Below are positions 1 to 10,723 of a stretch of 64,000 nucleotides of DNA, piece by piece. Under the pieces are notes generated by a model. The model was not told the DNA's origin, did not search any database, and saw only the letters and a list, made by a program, of their open reading frames with translations. A program made the translations under genes and the position numbers. This DNA is from Hypericum androsaemum (taxonomy: Eukaryota; Streptophyta; Magnoliopsida; Malpighiales; Hypericaceae). The first letter of the stretch is position 1. The number at the start of each line of letters is the position of its first letter. The stretch spans positions 6,130,707 through 6,194,706 of the forward strand of contig OZ023182.1 in assembly GCA_963995505.1 (NCBI GenBank). The letters run 5' to 3'.

Positions 1-529
1 CTTCTCATAACCGGATAAAAATTTTCGTACGACACAAACTAAAAAATTTTACTTGTCCACCGCACAATGGATTTCCTCGCTCGAGATTGGGAGTATACAT
101 GGCGAGAAAACAATGAGTAGCTAATGCAATGTCTAGATATGCATGCATAAACTATTATAGACTTGTAGTTACACCCTCTCGTGGAGAAATCCCCTTTCGT
201 GTATATTCTGATGACTGGAGGAGGATTAATATACGTGTTTTAATGTGTAAGTAAGTGATTAATAAGGGTCTGAATCCTGTATCAAACAGAAAAGGGCAAG
301 ATAGTCAAAAAAGAGGGAAAAGAGATGGTGACAATTAGAGAGAGGGAATAATAACTTGCACGTGATGACAACTAGTGAGAGAAGGAATGAGATGCCCGGG
401 TCTCACCTTTGCTTTATTTTTTAATCTTTAAATCAAATTGGTATATTATAGTTTAACAAATTAAACTGATATATTATTTAAATTTATTTTTTATTATAAG
501 TATTAATTAATATCATCATACTATTTTAT
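1..529. other. AT-rich intergenic DNA
   Basis: I see no gene, RNA or recognisable transposon end here. The stretch is AT-rich with short purine runs. Confidence 0.5.
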
Positions 530-786
530 GTAATCGGGCATGCCATTTTACATAACTAGGCATGTCATTAATCGTAATCAGACATGTCATTTAATTAATT
601 AAATTTTATTTAATATTAATCTGACATGCCATTTGACATAACCTGGGCATGCCATTTCATATAACGTGTACATGACATTTGACATAACCTGGGAATATCA
701 TTTGACAAAACCTGGGCATGCCATTTGATATGACATGTGCATGTCATTGGATATAATATGTGCATGCCATTTGACATAATCTGGGC
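530..786. repeat. 22-23 bp minisatellite with GGCATGCC core
   Basis: From about 636 to 786 there are six to seven head-to-tail copies of a 23-bp unit built on ACATAACCTGGGCATGCCAT, with a few substitutions per copy. Three looser 22-bp copies lie at about 530-595, separated by an AT-rich spacer. The core GCATGC is self-complementary. Related units occur near 10345-10570 and 53740-53850, so this is a dispersed repeat and not unique sequence. Confidence 0.85.
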
Positions 787-790
787 TTGT

Positions 791-1140
791 AACTCGATCG
801 ACTATTGACTTCAAATATATTTTTGACATCTTTCTACTCTGAATTTGGAAAAGTTATAAACTATAAAGTTGTAGATACACATCTCACCTTCACACAGTAA
901 CTTGAATCCCCTTAATTGGACTTCCGAGTAAGAACTTGTTGTCCCCCAACCAAAATATATTTTCATAACTCAATCGACTTGTAGCTTCAAACATATTTTC
1001 GACATCCTTTCACTTCGAATTTGGAGAAGTCATAAACTAAAAAATTGTAGATCTATATCTCAACTTTATACAGTAACTTGAATCACCTCAATCGGATTCC
1101 AGAGTAAGAACTTGTGGCTCTCCAACCAGAACTTTTCGAA
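791..1140. repeat. Two-copy tandem duplication, ~176 bp period
   Basis: Copy one starts at 791 (AACTCGATCGACT) and copy two at 967 (AACTCAATCGACT). They stay alignable through the shared blocks CAGTAACTTGAATC and GAGTAAGAACTTGT. Divergence is moderate, so the duplication is not recent. I see no coding function. Confidence 0.75.
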
Positions 1141-1800
1141 CGTTTCTCACCGTCGCTCCTTCTACACAATCGAACTCCGGTCTGCTCCTCGTCGGCGTTG
1201 AACTCGTTGCAATGTCGTCGGTCTCAGATCTGGAACCATGAATTTTTAATTAGAGAGAGAGATGAGAGAGAGAGAGAGAGGGAGGGTAAAAGGCAAAAGA
1301 AAAATATGGCAAAGAGGGGAGAGAGAAAAATAGAGGAGGGTGGGTAAAAGACGAAAATGTCTATACGAATTACAACCGTCAGATCTCTGACGCGCGCCTA
1401 ATTATCATGATCAGAAGACCATATTAAATTCTGTTTGGTACATGAAACCCCTCTGTCTCTCCGTACCAAATTTAGCCTCGATTAATAAATAATAGTAGAG
1501 TAGTTCTGCCTGAAAATTTATCAAAAAAAAAGCACAAATTTTTTTTCTTCCAAATTTTACGTTTGATACGTATACCGTCAAGTCTACGTATACGGTGAAA
1601 AGTTTTTCTAAAAAGATATTTAACTCGAATCTATTAATTAATTAAAAAAAAACTTTTTCTTTTTGCAAATAGTAGCATGAATCCATTACATTTTGCATCG
1701 TCCTCAATCCACTAACAAAACAAAAGCCCAACTTTTCACCCCAAAAAAAAAATCCCAACTAATTTCACTACCAAAAGTAAACCACCCAACGCGCCTCATT
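1141..1800. other. Low-complexity intergenic DNA
   Basis: A (GA)n purine tract lies at about 1252-1290, and AT-rich DNA with homopolymer A/T runs follows. No gene is supported. Confidence 0.5.
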
Positions 1801-1833
1801 TCCCTTCGCAGGCTCTTGTTCGTTCGAGCCTCA

Positions 1834-2816
1834 TGGAATGCGAGCTTATGACACAGAGCACGCGCCTCTTCCGGAGATGGTCCCGGATAATCATTTGTGG
1901 GCTTCTTTGATTAATTTTGATGCCAAGTGCGGGGACCTGGCTTCTGCACGGAAGGTGCTCGATGAAATGCCTGACAGGGATGTTATCTCCTGGACTTCAT
2001 TGATTTCTGGGTTTGTTGGTGATGGATGCGGAAGCGAAAGTGTTGAGCTTTATTGTGAAATGAGGAAAGAGGGTGTGATGCCTGATGCGGCCTCCATGGC
2101 TGTTGTGTTAAAGGGTTGCTCTTGTGTTGGCCTCCATGGCCTCTATGTGTGTGGATGTGCAGTTCGCGAAGTAGGTTCACTCAGAGGCGATCAAATTTGG
2201 AATGTCGTCGGATTTGTTTGTTGGGAACTCTCTTATTGGCGTTTACACAAAATGTGGTGAGTTGGTATTGCAGGTAGGATTTTTGTTAGCATGCCTGAAA
2301 CATATGTTGTTTCTTGGCATACGTTGATCTTCGGGTTTTTTGGTGAAGGTTCCTGGAGCAAGGGTGTTGGGCTTTATTGTGAAATGAGGAAGGTGGGCGT
2401 GAGGCCTGATGAAAAATCTTTGTCTATTGTGTTAAAGTGTTGCTCGATGTGTTTGGATCTGGAGTTCGCAAAGCAAGTTCATGCAGAGGCGATTAAAGTT
2501 GGAGTTGCGTCATATACTATGATCTTGTGGAATGCTCTTGTTGGGGTTTACGCAAATTGCGGTGAGTTGGATCTTGCAAGTAGGGTGTTTGCTAGCCTGC
2601 CTGATACAAATGTTGCCTCTATGGAATGCCTTGGTTAATGGTCATGTACAGAGTGGTAGAAGAGGTTTTGAAGTTGTTTCATACGATGATAAAGAGTTAA
2701 ATGAAGTTCTATCCGTACACTTTACCCACGGCATTGGAGTCCGGTGCAGGCCCTCAGATGTTGCGAGATTAGGTATTGCATCATATGGCAATTTGGTGCG
2801 GCTGCGAGCTCGATGA
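1834..2816 (+). pseudogene. Pentatricopeptide-repeat pseudogene (tandem copy)
   Basis: Translations in shifting frames give PPR motifs: a DAKCGDLASARKVLDEMPDR segment near 1920-1980, VVSWHTLIFGFFGEG near 2305-2350, and AKQVHAEAIKVGV near 2465-2510. The reading frame changes near 2130 and again near 2620, with stops at 2258-2260 and 2636-2638. It is a paralogue of the PPR gene at 3873: both open with the same ATGGAATGCGAGCTTA stretch. This copy then jumps from the leader straight to the part matching residues ~90 onward, so about 250 bp has been deleted. It is a broken duplicate, probably not translated into a working organelle RNA-binding protein. Confidence 0.85.
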
Positions 2817-3872
2817 GGATTCGTGGCCTAGTTTAGTTTGGAACGACGAGGGACGCGTTAAATGTGTCCAACAGGAACAGTGATCCTGGTGTGGTTGTCT
2901 GCAATAGAATTATTACTGATCTTGTTCAGCAAGCGCAGGCATTAACGTAGCAGCAAAGCATGTACCTAGAGTATTATGTGATGTGTGAAGAAAGAGTTGG
3001 ACCGAAATGCTATTTGGCTCGCTCTTTCTAGCCTTGTCAACGCAGCTACCGGCATAGTAGGTGACCTTAAGACTTGCAGATATTTGATGATGTCTTAACT
3101 AGCTAGCAACTTCTTTACTTGGTCGAAAAGAAGATAAAAGAGCATTTTAGTTGTCTTTTTGACTTGTCTTTATCTGGTAACATTTTTATTCGTATAACTC
3201 AAATTCGAAATATTAATCCGACTTTTAGATGATAACAAAAGTTACCCAATATTTATTTAATATCGATATGTTCTAAAGATTTTAGTTAATTTAAATATTT
3301 GTTTCGGTATATATCTAAAGCTCCCAATAAGTATATACTTACGTGTGTGTATATAAAATATATAGTTTAAAGTTCTTTTAGTATATTGTGGTTTCGTGTT
3401 TTAGCGTATCACTACTTTGTAGTATTTAATTTTCTGACTAGGTAAGAATTTTTTTATCTAATTAACTATCAAATTACAATCGCTTAACTCCTGTATTAAT
3501 GTAAAGGAAAAGTACACTTTAGTATAAATACTATAATTGATGTATTTTGTATTTAGTCCGGATAGTTTAAAATTTTAGATTTATTCCGTATGATTATTTT
3601 TGTTTGGACAGACCTCGGTCTCGAACAGTTGCCAAACACCAACAAAAGTCAGCCACGCAACGCAACCCAACCCAACCCAACGCCCTCCTCTCCCTTCACC
3701 TCGTAGTATCCGCCTTCTTCTTCTTCTTCTTCTTCCTCTGTCCACATGTTAAACAAAAGCCTCTCTCTCGGCCTTCTCACAAACACACACTCCATTTCCA
3801 AATACGATCTCACGGCGTCGTCTCCAAGGAATTCGAGAACGATCTCCCCTCCGCCGCGGCGTTTGGAGCCTC
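2817..3872. other. Intergenic DNA between the two PPR copies
   Basis: AT-rich spacer. At 3506-3524 the sequence GGAAAAGTACACTTTAGTA closely resembles the outer end of the Mutator-like elements at 8547 and 60851 and may be a decayed relic of that family. A (TTC)n tract lies at about 3714-3735. The part from about 3640 may be promoter or 5' UTR of the downstream PPR gene. Confidence 0.45.
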
Positions 3873-5165
3873 ATGGAATGCGAGCTTATAACACAGACCA
3901 CGCGCCTCATCCGGCCGAAGCCCAGAAGATCCAAGTTCCGCCCAGTAGCCATTCTCTTCACCGGGTCTTCCCGCTCCGCGTCCCGAGCTTTTCTGGAGCT
4001 CAATTCTGGTCCTACGCGGGGACCCTCGTCCGATGATCCAAGGGAGAAGTTGCTGAAGCGGTATTCCTTGGGTTTGAAGGAGTGCACTTCGAGAGGGAGG
4101 TTGATTGACGGGAAGATGGTTCACGGGCGTATGATCCGACGTGGGTTGGTCCCGGATTCTGTTTTGTGGACTTCTTTGATTAACTTTTATGCCAAGTCCG
4201 GGGACCTGGCTTCTGCAACGAAGGTGCTCGACGAAATGCCCGACAGGGATGTTGATGTTTTCTCCTGGACCGCATTGATTTCCGGGTTTGTTAGCCAAGG
4301 GCGCGGTTGCCGGGGTGTTGAGCTCTACTGTGGAATGAGGGAGGAGGGTGTGAGGCCTAATGGCACCTCTATGGCTATTGCGTTGAAGGGTTGCTCTATG
4401 TGTTTGGATGTGGAGTTCGGGAAGCAGGTTCACGCGGAGGCGATTAAAGCTGGGCTGTTGTCGAATTTGTTTGCCGGGAATTCTCTTATTCACGTTTACG
4501 CAAGTTGCGGTCGGATGGATCTTGCCGGTAAGGTCTTTTCCGGCATGCCTGTCAGAGATGTTGTCTCGTGGAGTGCGTTGAGTTCTGGTTTTATTGCTGA
4601 AGGGTGCGGGAGCCAGTGCGTTGGGCTTTATCGTGAAATGAGGAAGGCGGGTGTGAGGCCTAATGAGACCTCTATTGCTGTTGCGTTAAAGGGTTGCTCT
4701 ATGCGTTCGGATTTGCAGTTCGCGAAGCAGGTTCACTCGGAGGCGATCAAAGTTGGAATGTCGTCCGATTTGTTTGTGGGGAATTCTCTTATTGGCATTT
4801 ACGCAAAATGCGGTGAGTTGCGCCTTGCAGGTAAGGTGTTTTGTGGCATGCCCGCGAGAGATTCTGTCTCGTGGAGTGCGTTGATTATGGGGTTTGTTCG
4901 TATATGTTGCGGGAGAGAGGGTCTTGTGCTTTACTGTAAAATGAGGAAGTGGAATGTGATGCCTGATGAGAACTCTGTATCGGCTGTGTTAAAAGGTCTC
5001 TTGATTTCTTTAGATGTACAGTCCGCGAAACAGGTTCACGCAGAGGCGATTAAAGTTGGACTGTCGTCGGATTCGCCTGTCAGAAATTATCTTAATGTCA
5101 TTTACACAAAATGTCGCGAGTTGGATGCTGGCAAGCGATACAGAGATTTCTCCTGGAATGCGTAG
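3873..5165 (+). CDS. PLS-type pentatricopeptide-repeat protein, truncated
   Basis: This is an intronless 430-residue reading frame. PPR proteins bind organellar RNA sequence-specifically and act in RNA editing, splicing or stability. Residues 1-60 are basic and serine-rich, compatible with an organelle transit peptide. Four to five long repeats follow, with recurring signatures such as GKQVHAEAIKAG, GNSLIGIYAKCGEL and RDVVSWSAL; the 'H-x-x-x-I-K-x-G ... S-L-I-x-x-Y-x-K-C-G' pattern is that of PLS-class PPRs. The E, E+ or DYW tail expected of that class is missing. In-frame PPR-like sequence (WFVGEG, then FEMRKENVRPD) continues past the stop at 5163-5165. The TAG therefore looks like a nonsense mutation where related repeats have a leucine codon. 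It may be expressed as a shortened protein or be an early pseudogene. Confidence 0.75.
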   Translation: MECELITQTTRLIRPKPRRSKFRPVAILFTGSSRSASRAFLELNSGPTRGPSSDDPREKLLKRYSLGLKECTSRGRLIDGKMVHGRMIRRGLVPDSVLWTSLINFYAKSGDLASATKVLDEMPDRDVDVFSWTALISGFVSQGRGCRGVELYCGMREEGVRPNGTSMAIALKGCSMCLDVEFGKQVHAEAIKAGLLSNLFAGNSLIHVYASCGRMDLAGKVFSGMPVRDVVSWSALSSGFIAEGCGSQCVGLYREMRKAGVRPNETSIAVALKGCSMRSDLQFAKQVHSEAIKVGMSSDLFVGNSLIGIYAKCGELRLAGKVFCGMPARDSVSWSALIMGFVRICCGREGLVLYCKMRKWNVMPDENSVSAVLKGLLISLDVQSAKQVHAEAIKVGLSSDSPVRNYLNVIYTKCRELDAGKRYRDFSWNA

Positions 5166-5330
5166 AATTCCTGGTTTGTTGGTGAAGGACCAATGGTGTT
5201 GGGTTTTATTTATTTTGAAATGAGGAAGGAGAATGTGAGGCCTGATGTGAGCGATGTGTTTGGATGTGGAGATTGCGAAGCAGGTTCACGCAGAGCAAGG
5301 GTGCTGAAGTTTGTTGCAGAATGAGGAACA
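5166..5330 (+). pseudogene. PPR remnant downstream of premature stop
   Basis: Read in the same frame as the upstream gene, this stretch still encodes PPR sequence including WFVGEG and FEMRKENVRPDV. Repeat spacing is lost near 5250 and the region degenerates. It is the amputated 3' part of the PPR gene. Confidence 0.7.
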
Positions 5331-5988
5331 AAAGGGATCTTATAGTTTTATAATTGGGTTAGTAGAATTTTTTTGTAAGATTAGTCAAGTGTACTTGTAT
5401 TCTGCGAAGAGAAATTCCATTAATTGGCATAATACTGAATAAAATTTCCAGTCGTCGTCTTCTGGGCACTTGAAAATTTCCTTCCACAATTCCCACCCTG
5501 AATTGACTAATCCAATCCAAGTGTTCAGAATCTAATTTCTCAAAAGTGTTCAGAATCTATAAGTACACGAGATAGGTTCAGCCAAGACAAAGTAATCAAA
5601 TTCCGAGAGAAACAAAATGCAGCAATTGGGGTTTAAGCAGCAAAAGAAATGGCTTAGCAGCTGGAAATCCTCCACCTGCAGAAAAAAAAAGTTGCTCTAC
5701 CAACCACCCGCAAAAACCAGCCAAGCTTTCGCTACTGACGCGATGACATACCATCATATGATGCATAAAAATTAAGCCAAATGATAGTGAGAACTGTATT
5801 GGAGCTATCGCGTACGGTCTTTAAGGAAGATCGATACGAAGCATCTCCACCAGCCTTGGACTGAAGATCTCATAACCACTGCAGAATTTGTCAAGCTACA
5901 AACCGACTCTGGTTATTATCTACCTAGGAATGCATTGGCAAGGAAACATCTTCGGTTTACTGAGTCGTCATACTATCCGGTGGAATGT
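5331..5988. other. Intergenic DNA / 3' UTR of minus-strand gene
   Basis: No coding sequence is supported. The part nearest 5989 is likely the 3' UTR of the minus-strand gene that ends there. Confidence 0.45.
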
Positions 5989-8213
5989 TCATACATCTTC
6001 ATCAGAAGATGGGTTGTCAACCTCACTGTCACTACTTGAACCATCTGTACCACTGAAAGAGATGCCGTCTCCATCAGAATCAGATTGGTCACTCCCAACA
6101 AACTTGGATCTTTTCCTGTCTCCGGCACCTCCACTTTGTTTTCTTTTTCTTTCTTTGTCATCAACTGTATGCATTGTGTGAGCAGCAGCTACAAAGGCAG
6201 CACTCATAGAATCATTATCACTGCTACCATTTTCCTGTTCTCCCTTGTTATCGATGTAAAATAGTAAGTCGTCCTTTGCTCTGATGTCTGCCGATTTGGA
6301 CGAGAGTTTGTCGTCACCAGCTCTAACATCTTGAAGAACTAACTTGGCACGGTATTTGGTGACATTGTCATCAAATAATTTTACACCTTGATTTTCGAGG
6401 TCCACTAACCACTCTGTGGAAAGAAACAGACAGTTAGCAGTTTGTTGGGAGGGTTAACCTAAAACTCTCAGAATAGAGTGCAAGCCAATTACTCACTTAG
6501 AAGAGCTCTTGGAGAGGATCCTTTCAATTTACTCGTCTCTTCATCCATGCCAATCTGGCTTGCCACATGCTTGATTATCTGAAGAGCGTACCGTGAGTTG
6601 GAGAAGGAAGCATTATAAGAGATGGCTTTCTTTTGGTTGTGGCGTTTCCTGTAGTCAGTAGAATAGATGATGAGACTTATCGATTGAAGGTTCTGCATTT
6701 AGATTCAAAAACAGAATATCTTTACCTACCTGAAAAACTCCAAGGATTCACAAGTGATAATCAATCTCTTCAGAAGAATACTTCTGGCTTTATTTGCTTC
6801 CAGATGGAAAGTTTTCTCGGGTCCAAGAACAGAATACTCTACCAATACAACAGCGTCGTACAGGACTGATCTCAAAAGAATTTCATCTTCAGAGCTCTGC
6901 ACAGACATTTCCAAAGCAACGCCTGTCAGATAGCAATCTAAATGCAGATAGAATCTTTTCATGGCAAATGGCTTTAGGATATGAGCAGTCATCTTGACTA
7001 GCGGCGAAATTGACATTGTTGTAAATACGGCAAGAAAAGGTGTTCCGGAACTTCAAAAGCCGCTTCAATAAGATCGTGCTATTCAAAAAAGGGTTATAAA
7101 TTCTCCCTAAAAAAGAGAGTTATAGTTAAGCACAAGTTGCTACTAACCACAAGTGAAGTCACTGGCAAAGCCGGCTCCAGCAGCATACTGAGGATGATAT
7201 CTGAATGACAAGGTTTAGGATGTAAGAATCAACCTCAACAATTAGATGAATATGAAACCCAAAAGACAGTAAAAAAAGTAGGAAATAAAATAAAATTATT
7301 TCTGGTCAATGCAAATCACCACATTTCATATACTAAAAAAAATAGAGAAGTAACACACATGAACGAAAAATGAAAAGTCCATGAGCAAGAAGCACTGACC
7401 GAACAAGTATAAGCTCTGGCACCCAGTTATAGACCCAACAACCCAGCTCCTAAGCTCGCTCTCCACCTCTGATCCTCTGTTTCTAACACGTAAATCCAAG
7501 GACAATTTCAACAAGAACGCTTCTGCAATAACGATACCTGCCATATGATCCAAATCAAACCTTCCATCTTCAATCCCTTGACACATCTCATTACTCACAA
7601 GCGGCAAAACCGACTTCAGCAACCCCCTCTCCTCCTCCTCCCCGTCCATCCAAACTCTAACCAAATCAGACAAGGGCACTACCAGTTCCGAACCATTAAC
7701 ACCCACACCCAAATCACTGTTATAACAACATAAACTCATGTACCCAAGAACCTCCCCAGCCAAGGACCTAACCTCCTTCCCCACTTTCCTCAATCTCTTG
7801 TCTCCTAAATCCTTGCTGGCTAATAACTCCTTGACCAATTTAAACAGCTCAGAAACAACCGGAGCCAGCGAAACTACGCTCTTAGAAGGCCCACAAGAAG
7901 CCGTACAGCCAGAAACAACCTGGAACAGCCTCTTTAAACTCGAAACACGTTCCAAAAAGTCTCCCTTTCCACGGTTAAAGCCACGGAAGGTCAAAGCAGA
8001 GTATACCCAGATCGTTTCGAGAGGCGGGTCGACCCTCGCTTGCACCAATTCATAGAAAATCTCTAGAAAAGGAGACAACTTTGGCTCCGGTTTACGGGTC
8101 TCCGCTACGAGGTCGGTCAAAGCCCGGGTCAAGGAAAGCTTGTAGCTTTCGCCTAGTAGATGGTAGCCCGGCTTCGGTTGGTTGCTGGATTCAACTAAAG
8201 ATGAATTGGCCAT
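5989..8213 (-). CDS. Conserved plant nuclear-type protein of unknown function
   Basis: Five exons join in frame with GT-AG junctions: 8213-7400, 7200-7148, 6896-6730, 6648-6497 and 6413-5989, giving 536 residues. The N-terminal ~450 residues are leucine-rich and helical, ARM/HEAT-like in feel, with a PPLETIWVYSAL segment near residue 60 and KGSSPRALLKWLVDLENQG across the last junction. The C-terminal ~110 residues are acidic and serine-rich with a basic ERKRKQ...DRKRSK cluster that looks like a nuclear localisation signal. It belongs to a plant-specific family whose Arabidopsis members have, as I remember, been labelled 'cytochrome P450 family protein'. No heme-binding Cys motif (FxxGxRxCxG) is visible, so I reject that label. 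Function is unknown. Confidence 0.85.
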
Positions 8214-8546
8214 TTTTGGGTCCTTTGAGAAAGCTAGGATTTCGTTTAGGTGATGATAAAAATTTGTTCTTTTTTCAACTGAAACTAAAACCCTAGTTTC
8301 TTTTGGCGGACACGAGAGGATGCTTTTGTTAGGGGTTTTATGGAAGTTCCAGTCACATCAAAGTTAGACGACATGTCTCCACCAAAAAAAAAGTTAGACG
8401 ACATGTCGTGTAAGAAAACAACAGAAACGTCCTTCCTTTGGTCGTCCACCTCGAAGTTTAGACGACAAGTTTGTGTTACACTAAGACTATCGCTAGTAGT
8501 GATCCGAGAGGGTTGGATTGGAATCATGAATAGGACAAAAAAATAA

Positions 8547-9446
8547 GGGAAAAGTCCACTTTCGTACCCTGTGGTATCGACCAAAATCACTTTAGTACCC
8601 TGTGGTAAAAAACCGATCAATCGAGTCATACTTATTCCAATTAACATCAAAAAGGGCCTTGGGCAGCTGCCCGGAGCTGCCCGAACTTACCCGAGCGCTG
8701 CCCGGGCCACGTGGTCAGCCACGTCACCAATTTTGATGACGTGGCGCCACGTCACCCCTCCTCCTCCTCCTCCGATTTTCCTCCTCCTCCTCCTCCTCCC
8801 CTCCTCCTCCTCCTCCTCCTCCTCCGCCTCCTCCTCCTCCTCCTCCTCCTCCTCCTCCCCGCGTTCCTCCTCCTCCGCGTTCCTCCCCGCGTTCCTCCTC
8901 CTCCTCCCCTCCTCCTCCTCCTCCTCCCCGCATCCCCCTCCTCCTCCCCGCGTCCCCCTCCTCCTCCTCCTCCTCCTCCCGGCGTTCCTCCTCCTCCTCC
9001 TCCTCCCGGCGTTCCTCCTCCTCCTCCTCCTCCCCGTGTTCCTCCTCCTCCTCCGCGTTCCTCCTCCTCCTCCTCCTCCCCGCGTTCCTCCTCCTCCTCC
9101 TCCGCGTTCCTCCTCCTCCTCCTCCTCCCCGCGTTCCTCCTCCTCCCCGCGTTCCTCCTCCTCCTCCGCGTTCCTCCTCCCCCTCCTCCTCCCCTCCTCC
9201 TCCTCCTCCTCCCCGTCTCCTCCTCCTCCTCCTCTTGGTGACGTGGCGCCACGTCACCAAAATTGGTGACGTGGCTGACCACGTGGCCCGGGCAGCGGGC
9301 GGGTAAGTTCGGGCAGCTCCGGGCAGCTGCCCGAGGCCCTTTTTGATGTTAATTGGAATAAGTATGACTCGATTGATCGGTTTTTTACCACAGGGTACTA
9401 AAGTGATTTTGGTCGATACCACAGGGTACGAAAGTGGACTTTTCCC
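8547..9446. mobile_element. Non-autonomous Mutator-like foldback element, copy 1
   Basis: Terminal inverted repeats of ~209 bp (8547-8755 and 9237-9446) start GGGAAAAGTCCACTTT and differ at only about four positions by eye. The element is flanked by an exact 9-bp duplication, AAAAAATAA (8538-8546 and 9447-9455), the target-site length of the Mutator superfamily. The inner arm ends carry nested palindromes such as GACGTGGCGCCACGTC and several GGGCAGCTGCCC-type motifs. The core (8756-9236) is almost pure pyrimidine, (CCT)n interrupted by CCCCGCGTT blocks. No transposase is encoded, so mobilisation must have been in trans. The near-identical arms suggest a recent insertion or arm homogenisation. 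Confidence 0.93.
8756..9236. repeat. Homopyrimidine (CCT)n core with CCCGCGTT interruptions
   Basis: About 480 bp of cytosine/thymine-only trinucleotide repeats are broken at intervals by CCCCGCGTTC or CCGGCGTTC blocks. A second copy, in opposite orientation, fills the core of the element at 60851-61757. The repeat keeps several frames open on both strands; these proline- or glycine/arginine-rich frames are by-products of composition. Confidence 0.95.
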
Positions 9447-9455
9447 AAAAAATAA

Positions 9456-10217
9456 TAACTAAAAGTTAAAGCCCGCCTAGGCACGGCCATGACACGCGGC
9501 TCGGACGGATGTTATTATATTATTGTTTTTTTCCAATCTAATTTAGTAACATTTGGTACAATGTTATTCGATAAAAATATAAAAAAATTTATTATTTTAT
9601 TTCATATAAATTGAGCATAATATTTTTAATTCGTATAGAGTTTCAATTTTTGTATTCTCTATAAAAATTCGTATAAATAATACACGTATGTAGATGAAAG
9701 AAAAATTATTTATTTATTTGGTGACCTAGGTTAGACAAGGTCATGACTAGAGTAGAAAAATATGTGGATGAGAGAGAAAATAATTTTTTATCCGTGATTT
9801 GGGTTGGACGGGTCAATACTAGCTCTAGTCTAAGAGTTCATTCTAACATCATGTGGTTTCGTGCTTTGACACGCTATTATCCCGTGTTTTTAAAATAATT
9901 GATCGAGTAACATAAGTTTCTTTTATTGACATCCCACTATTTGAATAAAAATTTTAGACTACACCAAATATAATTAGAAAAAAAATTGGTTATCTGTCGA
10001 AATAAATCAGAAAAATATATATTAAAAATTCTTCTACCAATCTTGTAATATTTTTCGTATGTTTCTTAATTTTTTCAAAAAATAATTCAACGATACATAA
10101 TTGTAATACTGTCTAAAAACTTTATTAAAAAAGTGAAATGTCAATTAAAGAAACATATGTAACTCAATCAAATTTTGAAATCACAAGGTAACAGCATATC
10201 AACACGAAATTACAGAG
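9456..10217. other. AT-rich intergenic DNA
   Basis: No gene or clear repeat boundary is visible; long A/T runs dominate. Confidence 0.5.
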
Positions 10218-10695
10218 CTTGGATTGGGTTCGGAATGGGTCCATTCCGAACCGTTTAAATTGAAGGACACGCGAGAATTTTTTTGAAAAAAAGTTAAAAT
10301 ACTGGGATAAAAATGAAATAAGCCCAAGCACGTGGCAGGGGATCACCGACATGCCATTATCGATTACTGGACATGTCATTGTCGTAGCAAGCCATTATCA
10401 ATAACTGGGCATGCCAGTGTCATAACCAGAGTGAAGGAGTCATTCCGAACCGTTTGGACTGAAGGACCAATAATTGCATGCGCTGGTTCTGACAATGGCA
10501 TGCCCCGGTTCTGACAATGGGATGCCCTGATTACGAAACTGGCATGCCCAGTTATTGATAATGGCATGTCGGCGATCCCCTGTCGTGCGGGCTTTTTTAT
10601 TTTTGTCCCTGTATTTTAACTTTTTTGTAAAAAAATCCCCGCGTGTCTTTCTCTCCAAATGGTCCGGAATGGGCCCATTCCGGATCTGATCCAAG
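10218..10695. mobile_element. Palindromic TIR element with GGCATGCC units
   Basis: The left end CTTGGATTGGGTTCGGAATG matches the reverse complement of the right end (CTTGGATCAGATCCGGAATG). Similarity continues through CCATTCCG, ACACGCG, a poly-A/T block and AACTGGGCATGCC inward, giving imperfect arms of ~180 bp. Possible degraded target duplications flank it: ATTACAGAG before and ATTACATGA after. The middle carries several ~21-bp units with TGGGCATGCC, related to the minisatellite at 530-786. No protein is encoded. It is probably a non-autonomous DNA transposon; the superfamily is uncertain. Confidence 0.75.
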
Positions 10696-10723
10696 ATTAC
10701 ATGAATTTTTACCATGCCTTGAC

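Noticed and set aside
530..786. CRISPR-like array (regular ~23-bp units)
   Set aside because: Units are contiguous with no unique spacers, the genome is a plant's, and no cas genes exist.
3810..4493. Antisense 227-codon frame across the PPR gene
   Set aside because: It mirrors the GC-biased PPR coding strand; the sense frame has clear PPR repeats and the antisense has none.
5989..8213. Cytochrome P450 identity for this gene family
   Set aside because: No heme-binding cysteine motif, no ExxR helix and no membrane anchor are visible.
8571..9422. Long proline-rich and glycine/arginine-rich open frames on both strands (up to 232 codons)
   Set aside because: They span a transposon's inverted arms and its CCT/GGA repeat core. 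Identical 'N-termini' on opposite strands come from the inverted repeats, and no codon bias or family signature is present.
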